In this document: positions 1-8,667 of the stretch, in pieces
How positions within the stretch are numbered: the stretch's first letter is position 1
Layout of the letters: each line of letters starts with the position of its first letter
Source of the DNA: Prevotella sp.
GTDB lineage: Bacteria > Bacteroidota > Bacteroidia > Bacteroidales > Bacteroidaceae
Direction: 5' to 3'
NCBI GenBank assembly: GCA_017619275.1
Contig: JAFZSR010000023.1
Span: forward strand, 1-57,071
Length of the DNA stretch: 57,071 bases
Made by a program: the position numbers and the translations under genes
Notes under the pieces: model-generated
The model's database searches: none
Told to the model about the DNA's origin: nothing
What the model saw: only the letters and a program-made list of their open reading frames with translations

Positions 1-146
1 AGCCTCCCAGACCTCTTCCTTCGACAAGTACACCTTTCCCCGGAACTGGTGCCCGCAGGCCATACATTTATACAGCTGGACACCATGGCGGACACCATTC
101 TTCTTTGTTATGGGCGAATGGCAGCACGGACATTTTTTTTGTTCAT
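1..146 (-). CDS. Transposase N-terminus, partial at window edge, needs a -1 frameshift
   Basis: The start of an insertion-sequence transposase running off the left edge. From the ATG at 146 the zero frame (M-N-K-K) stops after 12 codons. A -1 slip on the run of eight A (133-140, minus-strand sense) opens a frame that continues to the window edge. That frame reads CPCCHSPITKKNG, then YKCMACGHQFRGK, a classic two-CxxC zinc ribbon as found at the N-terminus of IS1/IS1595-like transposases. A TAnnTTTG promoter box lies just upstream at 180-187. The A8 tract could be a programmed frameshift, a site of transcriptional slippage, or an inactivating mutation. The family assignment is an inference from the zinc ribbon only. 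Confidence 0.6.
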
Positions 147-179
147 GTTACAGCGTTTTTAGAGATTTTGAAACGACCG

Positions 180-211
180 CAAAGGTAGTGATAATCGGCG
201 AAGTGGGCAAG
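180..211 (-). promoter_or_regulatory. Promoter of the edge transposase
   Basis: On the minus strand TACCTTTG (180-187) matches the Bacteroidetes -7 box TAnnTTTG, with a weak -33 (CTTG, 208-211) 20 nt away. It faces the transposase start at 146. Confidence 0.5.
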
Positions 212-340
212 TCTTAGCCTGCAAAATGACCTATAGAGAAGATTTGAAGGTGGATTTTAGACCTCAAAAAGTTGAAATGCCCACAACGCAAGTGTTTATG
301 GGCGTTGTGGGCGTGTCTCAGCCTGCAAAATGACCTATAG
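211..340. repeat. 26-bp direct repeat pair near transposase
   Basis: The phrase AGCCTGCAAAATGACCTATA occurs at 211-236 and 315-340 within 26-bp copies that differ at one base (GTCTTAG versus GTCTCAG). Both are preceded by GGGC. The stretch 147-561 has no other gene candidate. The pair may be the outer end of the adjacent insertion sequence, or an older duplication. Confidence 0.6.
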
Positions 341-356
341 GTCTAAAAACAACAAG

Positions 357-478
357 GCGCAGCCACTCCCCTCCCTTCAAGGGGAGGGGCAGGGGTGGGG
401 TCTGTATATTCTTCATTGGCAGGTATTTAGAGACCCCACCCCAAACCCCTCCCCTTGAAGGGAGGGGAGTGGCTGCGC
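357..478. repeat. Long GC-rich inverted repeat (47/48-bp arms)
   Basis: The arm at 357-403 starts GCGCAGCCACTCCCCTCCC. It is almost the exact reverse complement of the arm at 431-478, with 27 bp between them. The core (CTCCCCTCCC ... GGGAGGGG ... GGGGTGGG) recurs at 22145-22266. The GCGCAGCC ends recur at 35785-35829 and 46385-46440. It lies just past the stop of the M13 peptidase gene and could terminate it, or be a mobile palindromic element. Confidence 0.8.
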
Positions 479-561
479 TTCGTTTATCCCAAATTGGTCT
501 TAATGACCGTTTTCCTCTACAAATAGTAATCGTTTTTATTCTACTGGTGTAAAGGAAAAGC

Positions 562-2601
562 TTACCAGAGGGGCAAACGGTCGGCCTTGGGGATGTACAT
601 CTTGTCGCCGGGCTTCACGCCGAAGGCCTCATACCAAGCGTCGATGTGGGGTAGGGCACCGTTCACGCGCCAGCGTCCCAGAGAGTGCGGGTCGCTCTTG
701 GTGCGGTTGCGGATCTCCTCGTCGGTGATGTTGTTAGCCCACACGCCTGCATAGGCCAGGAAGAAACGCTGGTCGGGTGTGAGTCCGTCGATGACGGGCA
801 GCGTCTTTCCCTTCGTGGCGTTCTTGAAGGCAGCGTAGGCCACCTGCAGTCCGCCGTGGTCGGCCAGGTTCTCGCCCAGCGTCAGGCGGCCGTTGGCATT
901 CAGGTCGGGCAGCACCTTGATGGCCGAGAAGAAGTCGGCATACTTGTCGGTACGCGCCTTGAATTGCTCGCCGTCGGTCTTGGCCCACCAGTCGTGCATG
1001 TTGCCGTCCTTGTCGAACTGGCGTCCCTGGTCGTCGAAGCCGTGGGTCATCTCATGACCGATGACCACACCGATGGCTCCGTAGTTGAAGGCATCGTCGG
1101 CCTCCATATCGAAGAAGGGAGGCTGCAGGATGCCGGCGGGGAAACAAATCTCGTTGGTGGTGGGATTGTAGTAGGCGTTCACCGTCTGCGGGTACATATA
1201 CCAGTCGTCGCGGTCGACGGGCTTGCCGGCATTATGCTCAATCTCGTAGTTGTTCCAGAACTTGCGGCACTCGCGGATATTCTCGTAGTACGACTTCTGC
1301 ACGTCGATGCTGAGCTTCTTCATGTCAATCCACTTGTCGGGATAGCCCACCTTCACGTAGAAGGTGTTCAGCTTCAGCAGGGCGTTCACCTTGGTGGAGT
1401 CGGTCATCCAGTCTTGGGCAGCAATGCGTTCACCGAGGGCTATCTGCAGGTTCTTCACCAGCTCCACCATGCGCTTCTTGGAGGCTTCGGGGAAGTATTT
1501 GTCGGCATATATCTTGCCCAGCGCCTGTCCCATCTGCCCTTCGAGCTGCTGTGTGGCCCGACGCCAGAGCGGATGGTCTTCCTTGCGACCCGACATCACC
1601 TTTCCGAAGAACTCAAAGTTGGCCTTTTCCACCTCGTCGCTGAGGTAGCCAGCTGCCGACATAATCTGTCCCCACTCCATGTAGTCGCGATATTCGGCGG
1701 CGGTCATGGTGCCAACGAGCTTGTCGGCTCCTTCGAAGAACTCAGGCTGACCCACCACCAGCTCCTGGATGTGCTTCGAGTCTATGCCTTGGGCGTTCAT
1801 CTGGCGCTCCAGCTTTAGGTTGGGGTAGGAGGTCTCAAACTCCCGTAGCGTGGTCTTGTTGTAGTTGCACTGAGGGTCGCGTAGTTCGGTGCGCGAGCGG
1901 CTCACCTTGGCCAGCTCGGTCTCCAGGCGCATGACGTTCTTCATCTTCTTCTGGGCCTGAGCCTTCTTGAAGCCGAAGAGCTGGAACATGCGGACGATGT
2001 GCTTTTTATACTCCTCGCGAATCTTCGTCGTCTCGGGGTCGGTGTCCAGGTAGTAGTCCTTCATGCCCAGCGTCAGTCCGCCCTGCGACACCTGCAGAAT
2101 GTTCTGCGTGGCATTCTTCTCATCGGCACCGATGCCAGCGCGGAAGAACTCAGAATTGCCGTAGGGAGCCATCTGCAGTTGGATGTCGAAGAGCTGCTCC
2201 TTGGTCTTGGCCTGCTCCATTTGGCGAATGAGGCCCATGGCGGGCTCAACGCCGTCGGCATCGCGCTTCACCGAGTCCATGGCCAGCTTGTAGAGGTCGC
2301 TGAGCTTCTTCTCGGTCGAGCCAACCTTGTAGATGCCGTGCAACAGCTCGTCGAGGATGCCGTTGATGCGCTTGTTGTTCTCCTCGCCCAGCACGTCGAA
2401 CGAGCCGAAGCGGCTGTAGGCGGCGGGCAGCGGGTTCTTCTGCATCCAGCCGCCACAGGCATACTGGTAGAAATCGTCGGCCGGCCGTGCCGAGCGGTCG
2501 AGGTTGCCCAAGTTGATGCCCGACCGCTGGTTGCCTTGTGAGGCGGCAGCCAGCGGCAGGGTCATCATTGCCATCGTAGTGATTATCGTTTTAAGTGTCA
2601 T
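562..2601 (-). CDS. Secreted M13 family zinc metallopeptidase (PepO/neprilysin-like)
   Basis: Zinc endopeptidase of the neprilysin family, 679 aa, the usual size. The start at 2601 is chosen because it gives a clean signal peptide (MTLKTIITTMAMMTLPLAAA) and lies 4 bp after the upstream kinase stop; the frame stays open further upstream into the kinase gene. Family marks seen: NAYYNPTTNEICFPAGILQP, the zinc site GHEMTH (near residue 516), ENLADHGG (third zinc ligand, near 575) and a C-terminal tryptophan. It probably acts in the periplasm or at the cell surface on short peptides. The 4-bp spacing suggests co-transcription with the sugar kinase, although no functional link is known. Confidence in the family is very high; the natural substrate cannot be read from sequence. 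Confidence 0.95.
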   Translation of the reverse strand: MTLKTIITTMAMMTLPLAAASQGNQRSGINLGNLDRSARPADDFYQYACGGWMQKNPLPAAYSRFGSFDVLGEENNKRINGILDELLHGIYKVGSTEKKLSDLYKLAMDSVKRDADGVEPAMGLIRQMEQAKTKEQLFDIQLQMAPYGNSEFFRAGIGADEKNATQNILQVSQGGLTLGMKDYYLDTDPETTKIREEYKKHIVRMFQLFGFKKAQAQKKMKNVMRLETELAKVSRSRTELRDPQCNYNKTTLREFETSYPNLKLERQMNAQGIDSKHIQELVVGQPEFFEGADKLVGTMTAAEYRDYMEWGQIMSAAGYLSDEVEKANFEFFGKVMSGRKEDHPLWRRATQQLEGQMGQALGKIYADKYFPEASKKRMVELVKNLQIALGERIAAQDWMTDSTKVNALLKLNTFYVKVGYPDKWIDMKKLSIDVQKSYYENIRECRKFWNNYEIEHNAGKPVDRDDWYMYPQTVNAYYNPTTNEICFPAGILQPPFFDMEADDAFNYGAIGVVIGHEMTHGFDDQGRQFDKDGNMHDWWAKTDGEQFKARTDKYADFFSAIKVLPDLNANGRLTLGENLADHGGLQVAYAAFKNATKGKTLPVIDGLTPDQRFFLAYAGVWANNITDEEIRNRTKSDPHSLGRWRVNGALPHIDAWYEAFGVKPGDKMYIPKADRLPLW

Positions 2602-2605
2602 GGTG

Positions 2606-4198
2606 TTACTTTTTATTCTCCACGGCGGCCTGCTCAATGGGCAGACAATTCTTGTAGTTGGCGATGTACTTCTCGAAACCGGCAACGTCCTCGGCGGTGG
2701 GGGCTATGCTGGTACCCGTGTTGCCAGCGAAGACCACCTTCTCCAGATAGTCGGCCAACGACAGCTTGTCGGGGTTGTTAACGGCATAGCCAGCCAGCAG
2801 GGCAATACCCCAGGCGCCACCTTCGCCGGCAGTCTCCATCACGCTGATGGGACTGTTGAGGGCGGCGGCCAACATGCGCTGTCCCACGCCAGGGGTCTTG
2901 AAGTAGCCGCCGTGGCCGGTTATGCGGTCCACACGGATCATCTCGTCCTTGAACAGGATGTCGTTGCCAATCTTCAGAACGCCGATGGCACCGAAGAGCT
3001 GGGCGCGCATAAAGTTGGCCAGGTTGAACTTGTCGCCAGCCGAGCGCACGAACAAGGGACGGCCTTCGGCAAGACCTGTCACAGGCTCGCCACTCACATA
3101 GTTGTAGGCCATCAAGCCACCGCAGTCGGCATCGCCCTCCAAGGCCTTGTTGAACAGCTTACCGTAGAGCTCGTTCATGTCGACGGGCACGCCGAGCAGC
3201 TGCTGATACTCCTTGAACAGGCCCACCCAAGCGTTGATGTCGCTGGTGCAGTTGTTGCAGTGCACCATGGCCACAAGGCTGCCATCGGGTGTGGTCACCA
3301 TGTCGATCATCTCGTAGGGTTTCGAGAGCGGCTTCTCGAGCACAATCATCGAGAACGACGAGGTGCCTGCCGATACGTTACCTGTGCGCTGTTTCACGGC
3401 GTTGGTGGCCACCATGCCGGTGCCGGCGTCGCCTTCAGGAGGACAAACGGGGATGCCAGGCTTCAGGTGTCCGCTCACGTCGAGCTTCTTGGCGCCTTCG
3501 TGGGTGAGGAAGCCGGCATTCTCGCCAGCGTTCAGGCTCTTGGGCAGAATGTCGAGCAGCTTCCAAGAGAAGCCCTTCGGGGCGATGAGCTCGTCGAACT
3601 TGCGCACCATCTCGGCATCGTAGGTCTTCGTGGCAGGGTCGACGGGAATCATACCTGAGGCATCGCCCACACCCAGCACGAACTGGCCAGTAACCTGCCA
3701 GTGCACATAACCAGCCAGCGTGGTGAGATACTTGATGTCGGCCACGTGCTCGTTGTTGTCGAGGATGCACTGATAGAGGTGGCTGATGCTCCAGCGCAGG
3801 GGGATGTTGTAGTTGAAGAGTTCCGAGAGTTCAGCGGCGGCCTTGCCCGTGTTGGTGTTGCGCCAGGTGCGGAAGGGCACCAGAATCTCCTCTTTCTCGT
3901 TGAAGGCCATGTAGCCGTGCATCATGGCCGAGAAGCCGATGGCGGCGAGGCTCTCAATCTCGCAGTCGTACTGCTTCTGTACGTCCTTGCGCAGGTCGGC
4001 ATAGCAGTCCTGCAGTCCATACCAGACGGCCTCGGTGCTGTAGGTCCACAGTCCGTCCACAAGTTGGTTCTCCCACTCATGGCTGCCCTGTGCAATGGGC
4101 TTGTTGTCCTGGTCGATGAGTACGGCTTTGATACGTGTGGAACCGAATTCGATTCCGAGGATGGCCTTACCGGCCTCGATGGTTTGTTTTGGGGTCAT
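2606..4198 (-). CDS. FGGY-family carbohydrate kinase (xylulokinase/ribulokinase-like)
   Basis: Cytoplasmic sugar kinase of 530 aa. The N-terminal lobe shows the ATP-phosphate motif [20 protein letters not shown]. The second lobe has [10 protein letters not shown] and ITGHGG (nucleotide binding), and [11 protein letters not shown] closes the fold. Database entries of this type are usually called xylulokinase. From memory, Bacteroides members of this subfamily sit in arabinose loci and may phosphorylate L-ribulose, so the substrate (D-xylulose or L-ribulose) is left open. The start codon is the only ATG that keeps the full N-terminal motif. It is first in a two-gene unit with the M13 peptidase. 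The promoter at 4239-4246 lies next to an inverted repeat that could be a regulator site. Confidence 0.93.
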   Translation of the reverse strand: MTPKQTIEAGKAILGIEFGSTRIKAVLIDQDNKPIAQGSHEWENQLVDGLWTYSTEAVWYGLQDCYADLRKDVQKQYDCEIESLAAIGFSAMMHGYMAFNEKEEILVPFRTWRNTNTGKAAAELSELFNYNIPLRWSISHLYQCILDNNEHVADIKYLTTLAGYVHWQVTGQFVLGVGDASGMIPVDPATKTYDAEMVRKFDELIAPKGFSWKLLDILPKSLNAGENAGFLTHEGAKKLDVSGHLKPGIPVCPPEGDAGTGMVATNAVKQRTGNVSAGTSSFSMIVLEKPLSKPYEMIDMVTTPDGSLVAMVHCNNCTSDINAWVGLFKEYQQLLGVPVDMNELYGKLFNKALEGDADCGGLMAYNYVSGEPVTGLAEGRPLFVRSAGDKFNLANFMRAQLFGAIGVLKIGNDILFKDEMIRVDRITGHGGYFKTPGVGQRMLAAALNSPISVMETAGEGGAWGIALLAGYAVNNPDKLSLADYLEKVVFAGNTGTSIAPTAEDVAGFEKYIANYKNCLPIEQAAVENKK

Positions 4199-4238
4199 TG
4201 TGTTTTGGGTTTTTGTTTGTAAATAGTTGTTTCTGCTG

Positions 4239-4283
4239 CAAAATTAATCATTTTCCCTCAACTATCCAAGGAATGAGGGAAAA
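4239..4283 (-). promoter_or_regulatory. Kinase promoter with possible operator
   Basis: Minus-strand TAATTTTG (4239-4246) fits the -7 box. A perfect 10-bp inverted repeat, TTTTCCCTCA (4251-4260) and TGAGGGAAAA (4274-4283), covers the expected -33 region. This is where a repressor or activator would act. Function is inferred from placement only. Confidence 0.5.
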
Positions 4284-4339
4284 ACATTTGATATTTCACT
4301 TTGATGAGGGCGCAAAATTTCACATTTTGTGATTTTTTC

Positions 4340-4370
4340 TTTGCACTTTTAATTATTCTTTTTAATTTTG
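4340..4370 (+). promoter_or_regulatory. hflX promoter
   Basis: TTTG (4340-4343), 19 nt, TAATTTTG (4363-4370) is a full match to the Bacteroidetes -33/-7 promoter. It is followed by a leader of roughly 90 nt before the hflX ATG at 4466. Confidence 0.7.
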
Positions 4371-4465
4371 CAGCAACAAAGTCTTTGGTCCTTTCCCCAT
4401 CCATTGACACATTATATGAAGAAAGCTACAAATTTCATTGTCCTGACTCAAAATGAAGTGAAAAG

Positions 4466-5788
4466 ATGAAAGAATTTGTCATCTCAGAAGCAAAGGCCGA
4501 GACGGCCGTGCTGGTGGGACTGATTACCCCGCAGCAAGACGAAAACAAGACCCGCGAATACCTGGACGAGCTGGAGTTCCTGGCCGAAACGGCCGGTGCC
4601 CGCACCGTGCGCCGATTCACGCAGCGTGCCGGCGGTCCCAGTCAGGTGACCTACGTGGGCAGTGGCAAGCTGCAGGAAATCCGACAGTATATCAAGCAGA
4701 AAGAAGACGAGTATGCCGAATGGGTGGACAACGGCTCACCCCTTCCTTTGGATGGGACGGAGGAGACTCCCCTTCCCGTGGGAATGGTCATCTTCGACGA
4801 TGAGTTGAGCGCCAAGCAGCTGCGAAACATCGAGAAGGAGCTGCAGGTGAAGATTCTGGACCGCACCAGCCTTATCCTCGACATCTTTGCCATGCGTGCC
4901 CAGACGGCCGAGGCCAAGGCACAGGTGGAGTTGGCACAGCACCGCTACATGTTGCCCCGCCTGCAGCGTCTGTGGACACACTTGGAACGTCAGGGCGGCG
5001 GTTCGGGCGGCGGAGGCGGCAAGGGCACCGTGGGACTGCGCGGCCCTGGCGAGACGCAATTGGAGATGGACCGCCGCATCATCCTGCACCGCATCACCCT
5101 GCTGAAGCAACGTCTGCAAGAGATTGACCAGCAGAAGACCACTCAGCGCAAGAACCGTGGACGACTCATCCGTGTGGCACTGGTGGGATATACCAACGTG
5201 GGCAAGTCGACGCTGATGAACCTGCTGGCGAAGAGCGACGTCTTCGCCGAGAACAAGCTCTTTGCCACCCTCGACACCACCGTGCGCAAGGTGACCATTG
5301 AGAACCTGCCGTTCCTGTTGGCCGACACCGTCGGCTTCATCCGCAAGCTGCCCAGCGACCTGGTGGAGAGCTTCAAGTCGACGCTCGACGAGGTGCGCGA
5401 GGCCGACCTGCTGGTGCACGTCGTGGATATCAGTCACCCTGGCTTCGAGGAGCAGCTGAAGGTGGTGGAGCAGACGTTGGCCGAGCTGGGCTGCGCCGAG
5501 AAACCCTCGATGATTGTGTTCAACAAAATCGACGCCTACCGTTGGACACCGCAAGACGAAGACGACCTCACCGAACCCACCCGCGAGAACATCTCCTTGG
5601 CAGAGCTGCAACGCACATGGATGGCGCGCATCCAAAGCCCCGACTTCACATCGGCCAGCGATTGCATCTTCATTTCTGCGCGTCAAAAAGACAATATAGA
5701 AGAGCTTCGCGCGTTATTATATAATAAGGTGAGAGAGCTGCACGTGCAGAAGTATCCCTACAATGATTTCTTGTACCCAGTAGACTAA
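4466..5788 (+). CDS. hflX: Ribosome-associated GTPase HflX
   Basis: GTPase of 440 aa that binds the large ribosomal subunit and helps split stalled ribosomes. The N-terminal HflX domain is followed by a long glycine linker (GGGSGGGGGKGTVG) and the signature RGPGETQLEMDRR near residue 195. The G domain shows G1 GYTNVGKST (about 240), G3 DTVGF (about 285) and G4 NKID (about 352). The length is normal for the family. The start at 4466 follows a well-formed promoter. The gene runs straight into a toxin-antitoxin pair 4 bp after its stop, so all three are likely on one mRNA. Confidence 0.97.
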   Translation: MKEFVISEAKAETAVLVGLITPQQDENKTREYLDELEFLAETAGARTVRRFTQRAGGPSQVTYVGSGKLQEIRQYIKQKEDEYAEWVDNGSPLPLDGTEETPLPVGMVIFDDELSAKQLRNIEKELQVKILDRTSLILDIFAMRAQTAEAKAQVELAQHRYMLPRLQRLWTHLERQGGGSGGGGGKGTVGLRGPGETQLEMDRRIILHRITLLKQRLQEIDQQKTTQRKNRGRLIRVALVGYTNVGKSTLMNLLAKSDVFAENKLFATLDTTVRKVTIENLPFLLADTVGFIRKLPSDLVESFKSTLDEVREADLLVHVVDISHPGFEEQLKVVEQTLAELGCAEKPSMIVFNKIDAYRWTPQDEDDLTEPTRENISLAELQRTWMARIQSPDFTSASDCIFISARQKDNIEELRALLYNKVRELHVQKYPYNDFLYPVD

Positions 5789-5792
5789 CGAC

Positions 5793-6026
5793 ATGCAAAA
5801 AACTACATTCAACGAAGCTCAGTTAGAATTGCTGCGCATGATGTCGCTCATCGACACTCCAGAGGCCGTGAGCGATTTAAGGCAGGCTCTATCTGATTAT
5901 TTTGCTAAAAAAGCAAAAGAGGAAATAGACGGGCTATGGGAAAAGGGCGAGCTGACTGAAGAGAAAGTAGAAAGTTTCCGCCATCTCCATGAGCGAACAC
6001 CTTATCAGGCAAACAATGGCAGATAA
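5793..6026 (+). CDS. Putative antitoxin of a PIN toxin-antitoxin pair
   Basis: Small acidic helical protein (77 aa) starting 4 bp after hflX and overlapping the PIN-domain gene by 11 bp. It contains LIDTPEAVSDLRQALSDYFA and a WEKGELTEEKVESF helix. I recognise this as the usual partner placed upstream of COG1569-type PIN toxins in Bacteroidales. It has no obvious DNA-binding fold that I can name. Its expected job is to bind and block the PIN nuclease and perhaps autoregulate. The role is inferred from gene order and size. Confidence 0.8.
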   Translation: MQKTTFNEAQLELLRMMSLIDTPEAVSDLRQALSDYFAKKAKEEIDGLWEKGELTEEKVESFRHLHERTPYQANNGR

Positions 6027-6429
6027 TATTGTTATCGACACCAATTGTCTTGTCATGATGGTTTCTGCAAGGAACAAGTACCACGCTATCTGGCAATCGT
6101 TCCTTGACGGAGAGTTCAACATGTGCGTATCTAATGAAATATTAGAAGAATACGCTGAGGTGCTGGCTCGGAACATCAACATAAATGTTGCCCGATTTGT
6201 GGTGTTTACCATTATGGAGCGCAAGAATGTAAAGCTGATTGTTCCATATTATAAGTGGCAGCTGATTACAGCTGATCCAGATGACAACAAATTTGTTGAT
6301 TGTGCCATTAGTGCCAATGCCAGATTTTTGGTGACTGAAGACAAACATTTCCAAGTCCTTCATCAGGTGAAGTTCCCCGTGGTCGATGTCATAGGAATTG
6401 ATGATTATCTACAAATGATTTCAAATTAA
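6016..6429 (+). CDS. PIN-domain RNase toxin
   Basis: Putative toxin ribonuclease of 137 aa. The start at 6016 (MADNIVIDTNCL) is preferred over an upstream ATG at 5989 because PIN proteins begin right at the VIDTN strand. It also gives an 11-bp overlap with the antitoxin stop. Acidic metal-binding residues are visible: D in VIDTNCL, E in SNEILEEY, and the pair in ADPDDNKFVDCAI. The C-terminal part, FLVTEDKHFQVL, is typical of the COG1569 group. It should cleave RNA when freed from its antitoxin. Placement behind hflX, a ribosome-rescue GTPase, is worth noting. Confidence 0.88.
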   Translation: MADNIVIDTNCLVMMVSARNKYHAIWQSFLDGEFNMCVSNEILEEYAEVLARNININVARFVVFTIMERKNVKLIVPYYKWQLITADPDDNKFVDCAISANARFLVTEDKHFQVLHQVKFPVVDVIGIDDYLQMISN

Positions 6430-6472
6430 AGAAATAGTAAGAACCTAATTATACACACAACACAGAGCAATT

Positions 6473-8326
6473 ATGAGAGACTACAGACAACTGACACGAG
6501 ACGAGATCCAGGTGCTGGAACAGAATGTTTGTTGGGCCGAGGACTGGAGCCGCGTGCTGGTGCACGAGGAGTTCCGCCCCTACAACTTCCACCGCGTGAT
6601 GTTCTACGGCGACATCCGCCTGGGCCGTTTCGAAAAGAAGATTGAAGTGGCCAAAGGCTTCTTCAAGCACTCTGGTATCAACGACGCCACGCTGCGCAAC
6701 GTCAGCGTGGGTAACGACTGCCTGATTGAGAAGGTGGGTAACTTCATCAACAACTACACCATCGGCGACGACTGCTACATCTCGAACATCTCCACCTTGG
6801 AGACCACCGAGGGGGCCAGCTATGGCGCCGGCTCGACCATCAGCGTGCTCAACGAGATGGGCGACGGCAATGTTACCCTCTTCCGCGAGCTGAACTCGCA
6901 GTTGGCTGCCTTCATGGTGAAGCACCACGAAGACAAGGCGCTGATGCAGCGTCTGCGCCAACTCATCGACGACGAGGTGCGCATCAGCACCCCTGAGCGG
7001 GGCATCATCGGCAACCGCGTGAAAATCATCAACACCAAGGACATCACCAACACCGTCATCAAGGGCGACTGCGAGATTAGCGGCTGTGCACGACTGAACG
7101 AGTGTACCATCCTCAGCAGCGAGGATGCCAGCGTGTTCATTGGCACGGGTGTCATCTGCGAGAACAGCATCATTTGCGACGGCTGCTCCATCAACAACTC
7201 GGTGAAGATGCAGGACTGCTTCGTGGGCGAGGCCTGTCAGATCACCAACGGCTTCACCGCCGAGGCCAGTCTGTTCTTTGCCAACTCGTTTATGGCCAAT
7301 GGCGAGGCCTGCGCCGCCTTCTGCGGCCCCTTCTCGGCCAGCCACCACAAGTCGAGCCTGCTCATCGGTGGACAGTTCTCGTTCTACAACGCCGGCTCGA
7401 ACACCAATTTCTCGAACCACGCCTACAAGATGGGCCCCATGCACTACGGCACGCTGGAGCGCGGCACGAAGACCGCCTCGGGCAGCTACGTGCTCATGCC
7501 CGCCACCATCGGCGCTTTCAGCGTGTGCTTCGGCAAACTGATGCACCATCCCGACACGCGTTGTCTGCCCTTCTCCTACCTCATCGCCTATGGTGAGACT
7601 ATGTACCTCTCGCCAGGCCGCAACATCACCACAGTCGGCCTCTACCGCGACATCAAGAAATGGCCCAAGCGCGACAAGCGCTCGAAACTGGCTAAGAAGA
7701 GTATCATCAATTTCGACTGGCTCAGCCCCTTCACAGTTGGCGAAATCCTGCAGGGTATCAAGATTCTGGAAGCCCTGCGACAGGCCAGCGGCGACAACGT
7801 CACCACCTATAACTTCCATGAGTATGTGATCAATGCCAGCAGCTTGCGCAAGGGACTGAAATACTACGACATCGCCCTGCGCATCTACATGGGTGCCGTA
7901 CTGAAGCGTGCTACGAAGGAAGGATTCTTCGGCATGCCCAAGTCGGATATAGGCAAAGGCTCTTGGGCCGACCTGAGCGGACTGCTCACACCAGTGAGCG
8001 AGGAGCAGCGGCTCATCGACGACATCAACAATGGCGTCATCGACAACATCACCCAGGTGCTCGACCGCTTCGACGACATTAACAACCACTACAGCGACTA
8101 CCGTTGGGCATGGAGCTACCAGCTTATCCTGGACTACTATCACCTGACGGAACTCGACGAACAAGCCTGTGAGCGCATACGCGAGGACTATGTGAAAGCA
8201 CGCCGCGCCTGGATTGCCGAAATCAGGAAGGATGCCGAGAAAGAGTTCTCCATGGGCGACGTTGACAAGGAAGTGTACGACGACTTCCTGGAGAAGCTCG
8301 ACCATGAAATTGACTACGAAAGCTAA
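6473..8326 (+). CDS. DUF4954 family protein (left-handed beta-helix)
   Basis: Protein of 617 aa with no signal peptide. Residues about 80-330 carry hexapeptide-like repeats (for example CLIEKVGNFINNYTIGDDCY, then VFIGTGVICENSIICDGCSI). These predict a left-handed parallel beta-helix as in sugar-nucleotide acyltransferases. The C-terminal third is helical and ends in a charged tail. I recognise it as DUF4954, conserved in Bacteroidetes, with no established reaction. The repeat fold suggests nucleotide-sugar or acyl transfer, but no catalytic residue can be assigned. It is followed at once by a strong hairpin terminator. Confidence 0.85.
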   Translation: MRDYRQLTRDEIQVLEQNVCWAEDWSRVLVHEEFRPYNFHRVMFYGDIRLGRFEKKIEVAKGFFKHSGINDATLRNVSVGNDCLIEKVGNFINNYTIGDDCYISNISTLETTEGASYGAGSTISVLNEMGDGNVTLFRELNSQLAAFMVKHHEDKALMQRLRQLIDDEVRISTPERGIIGNRVKIINTKDITNTVIKGDCEISGCARLNECTILSSEDASVFIGTGVICENSIICDGCSINNSVKMQDCFVGEACQITNGFTAEASLFFANSFMANGEACAAFCGPFSASHHKSSLLIGGQFSFYNAGSNTNFSNHAYKMGPMHYGTLERGTKTASGSYVLMPATIGAFSVCFGKLMHHPDTRCLPFSYLIAYGETMYLSPGRNITTVGLYRDIKKWPKRDKRSKLAKKSIINFDWLSPFTVGEILQGIKILEALRQASGDNVTTYNFHEYVINASSLRKGLKYYDIALRIYMGAVLKRATKEGFFGMPKSDIGKGSWADLSGLLTPVSEEQRLIDDINNGVIDNITQVLDRFDDINNHYSDYRWAWSYQLILDYYHLTELDEQACERIREDYVKARRAWIAEIRKDAEKEFSMGDVDKEVYDDFLEKLDHEIDYES

Positions 8327-8364
8327 CAAAGAAACTTGAGGCTGGAAACAGCAAACAACAAATA

Positions 8365-8401
8365 GCTGCGCGTTGGCTCCTCATAGGGGTCAACGCGCAG
8401 C
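8365..8401 (+). terminator. Terminator after DUF4954 gene
   Basis: A perfect 11-bp stem (GCTGCGCGTTG with CAACGCGCAGC) and 15-nt loop, followed by ATTTATTT. The stem uses the same CTGCGC/GCGCAG word seen in other terminators of this window. Confidence 0.85.
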
Positions 8402-8410
8402 ATTTATTTC

Positions 8411-8662
8411 AACAACGGATTTGACTGATTAAGCTGGAACGGCAATCTCCTTTCATCCAACAACGGATTTGACGGATTAAACGGATTAAGCAGGAACGGC
8501 AATCTCCTTCTTTCAACAACGGATTTGACGGATTAAACGGATTTGACGGATGGCAATAATCCGTTAAATCCGTTTATTCCGTTGTTAGGAAAGAGGAATC
8601 CGTTTAATCCGTTTAATCCGTTGTTGTAAAGACGGGTGTTTAATCCGTTGTTAGGAAAGAGG
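8411..8662. repeat. 9-bp tandem repeats arranged as a giant inverted pair
   Basis: Between two convergent genes the left half repeats CGGATTTGA / CGGATTAAA units. Blocks beginning AACAACGGATT occur three times, the first two followed by GGAACGGCAATCTCC. The right half (from about 8556) carries the reverse complement (AATCCGTTTAATCCG, with GTTGTTAGGAAAGAGG). The whole could fold into one long hairpin. No gene is present. Confidence 0.85.
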
Positions 8663-8667
8663 ATGGT

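Noticed and set aside
2602-2685. Longer M13 peptidase start inside the kinase gene
   Set aside because: The later ATG at 2601 gives a proper signal peptide, while the extension overlaps the kinase and has no export signal.
8411-8662. Possible CRISPR array
   Set aside because: Units are 9 bp without constant 30-bp repeats or unique spacers, and no cas gene is present.
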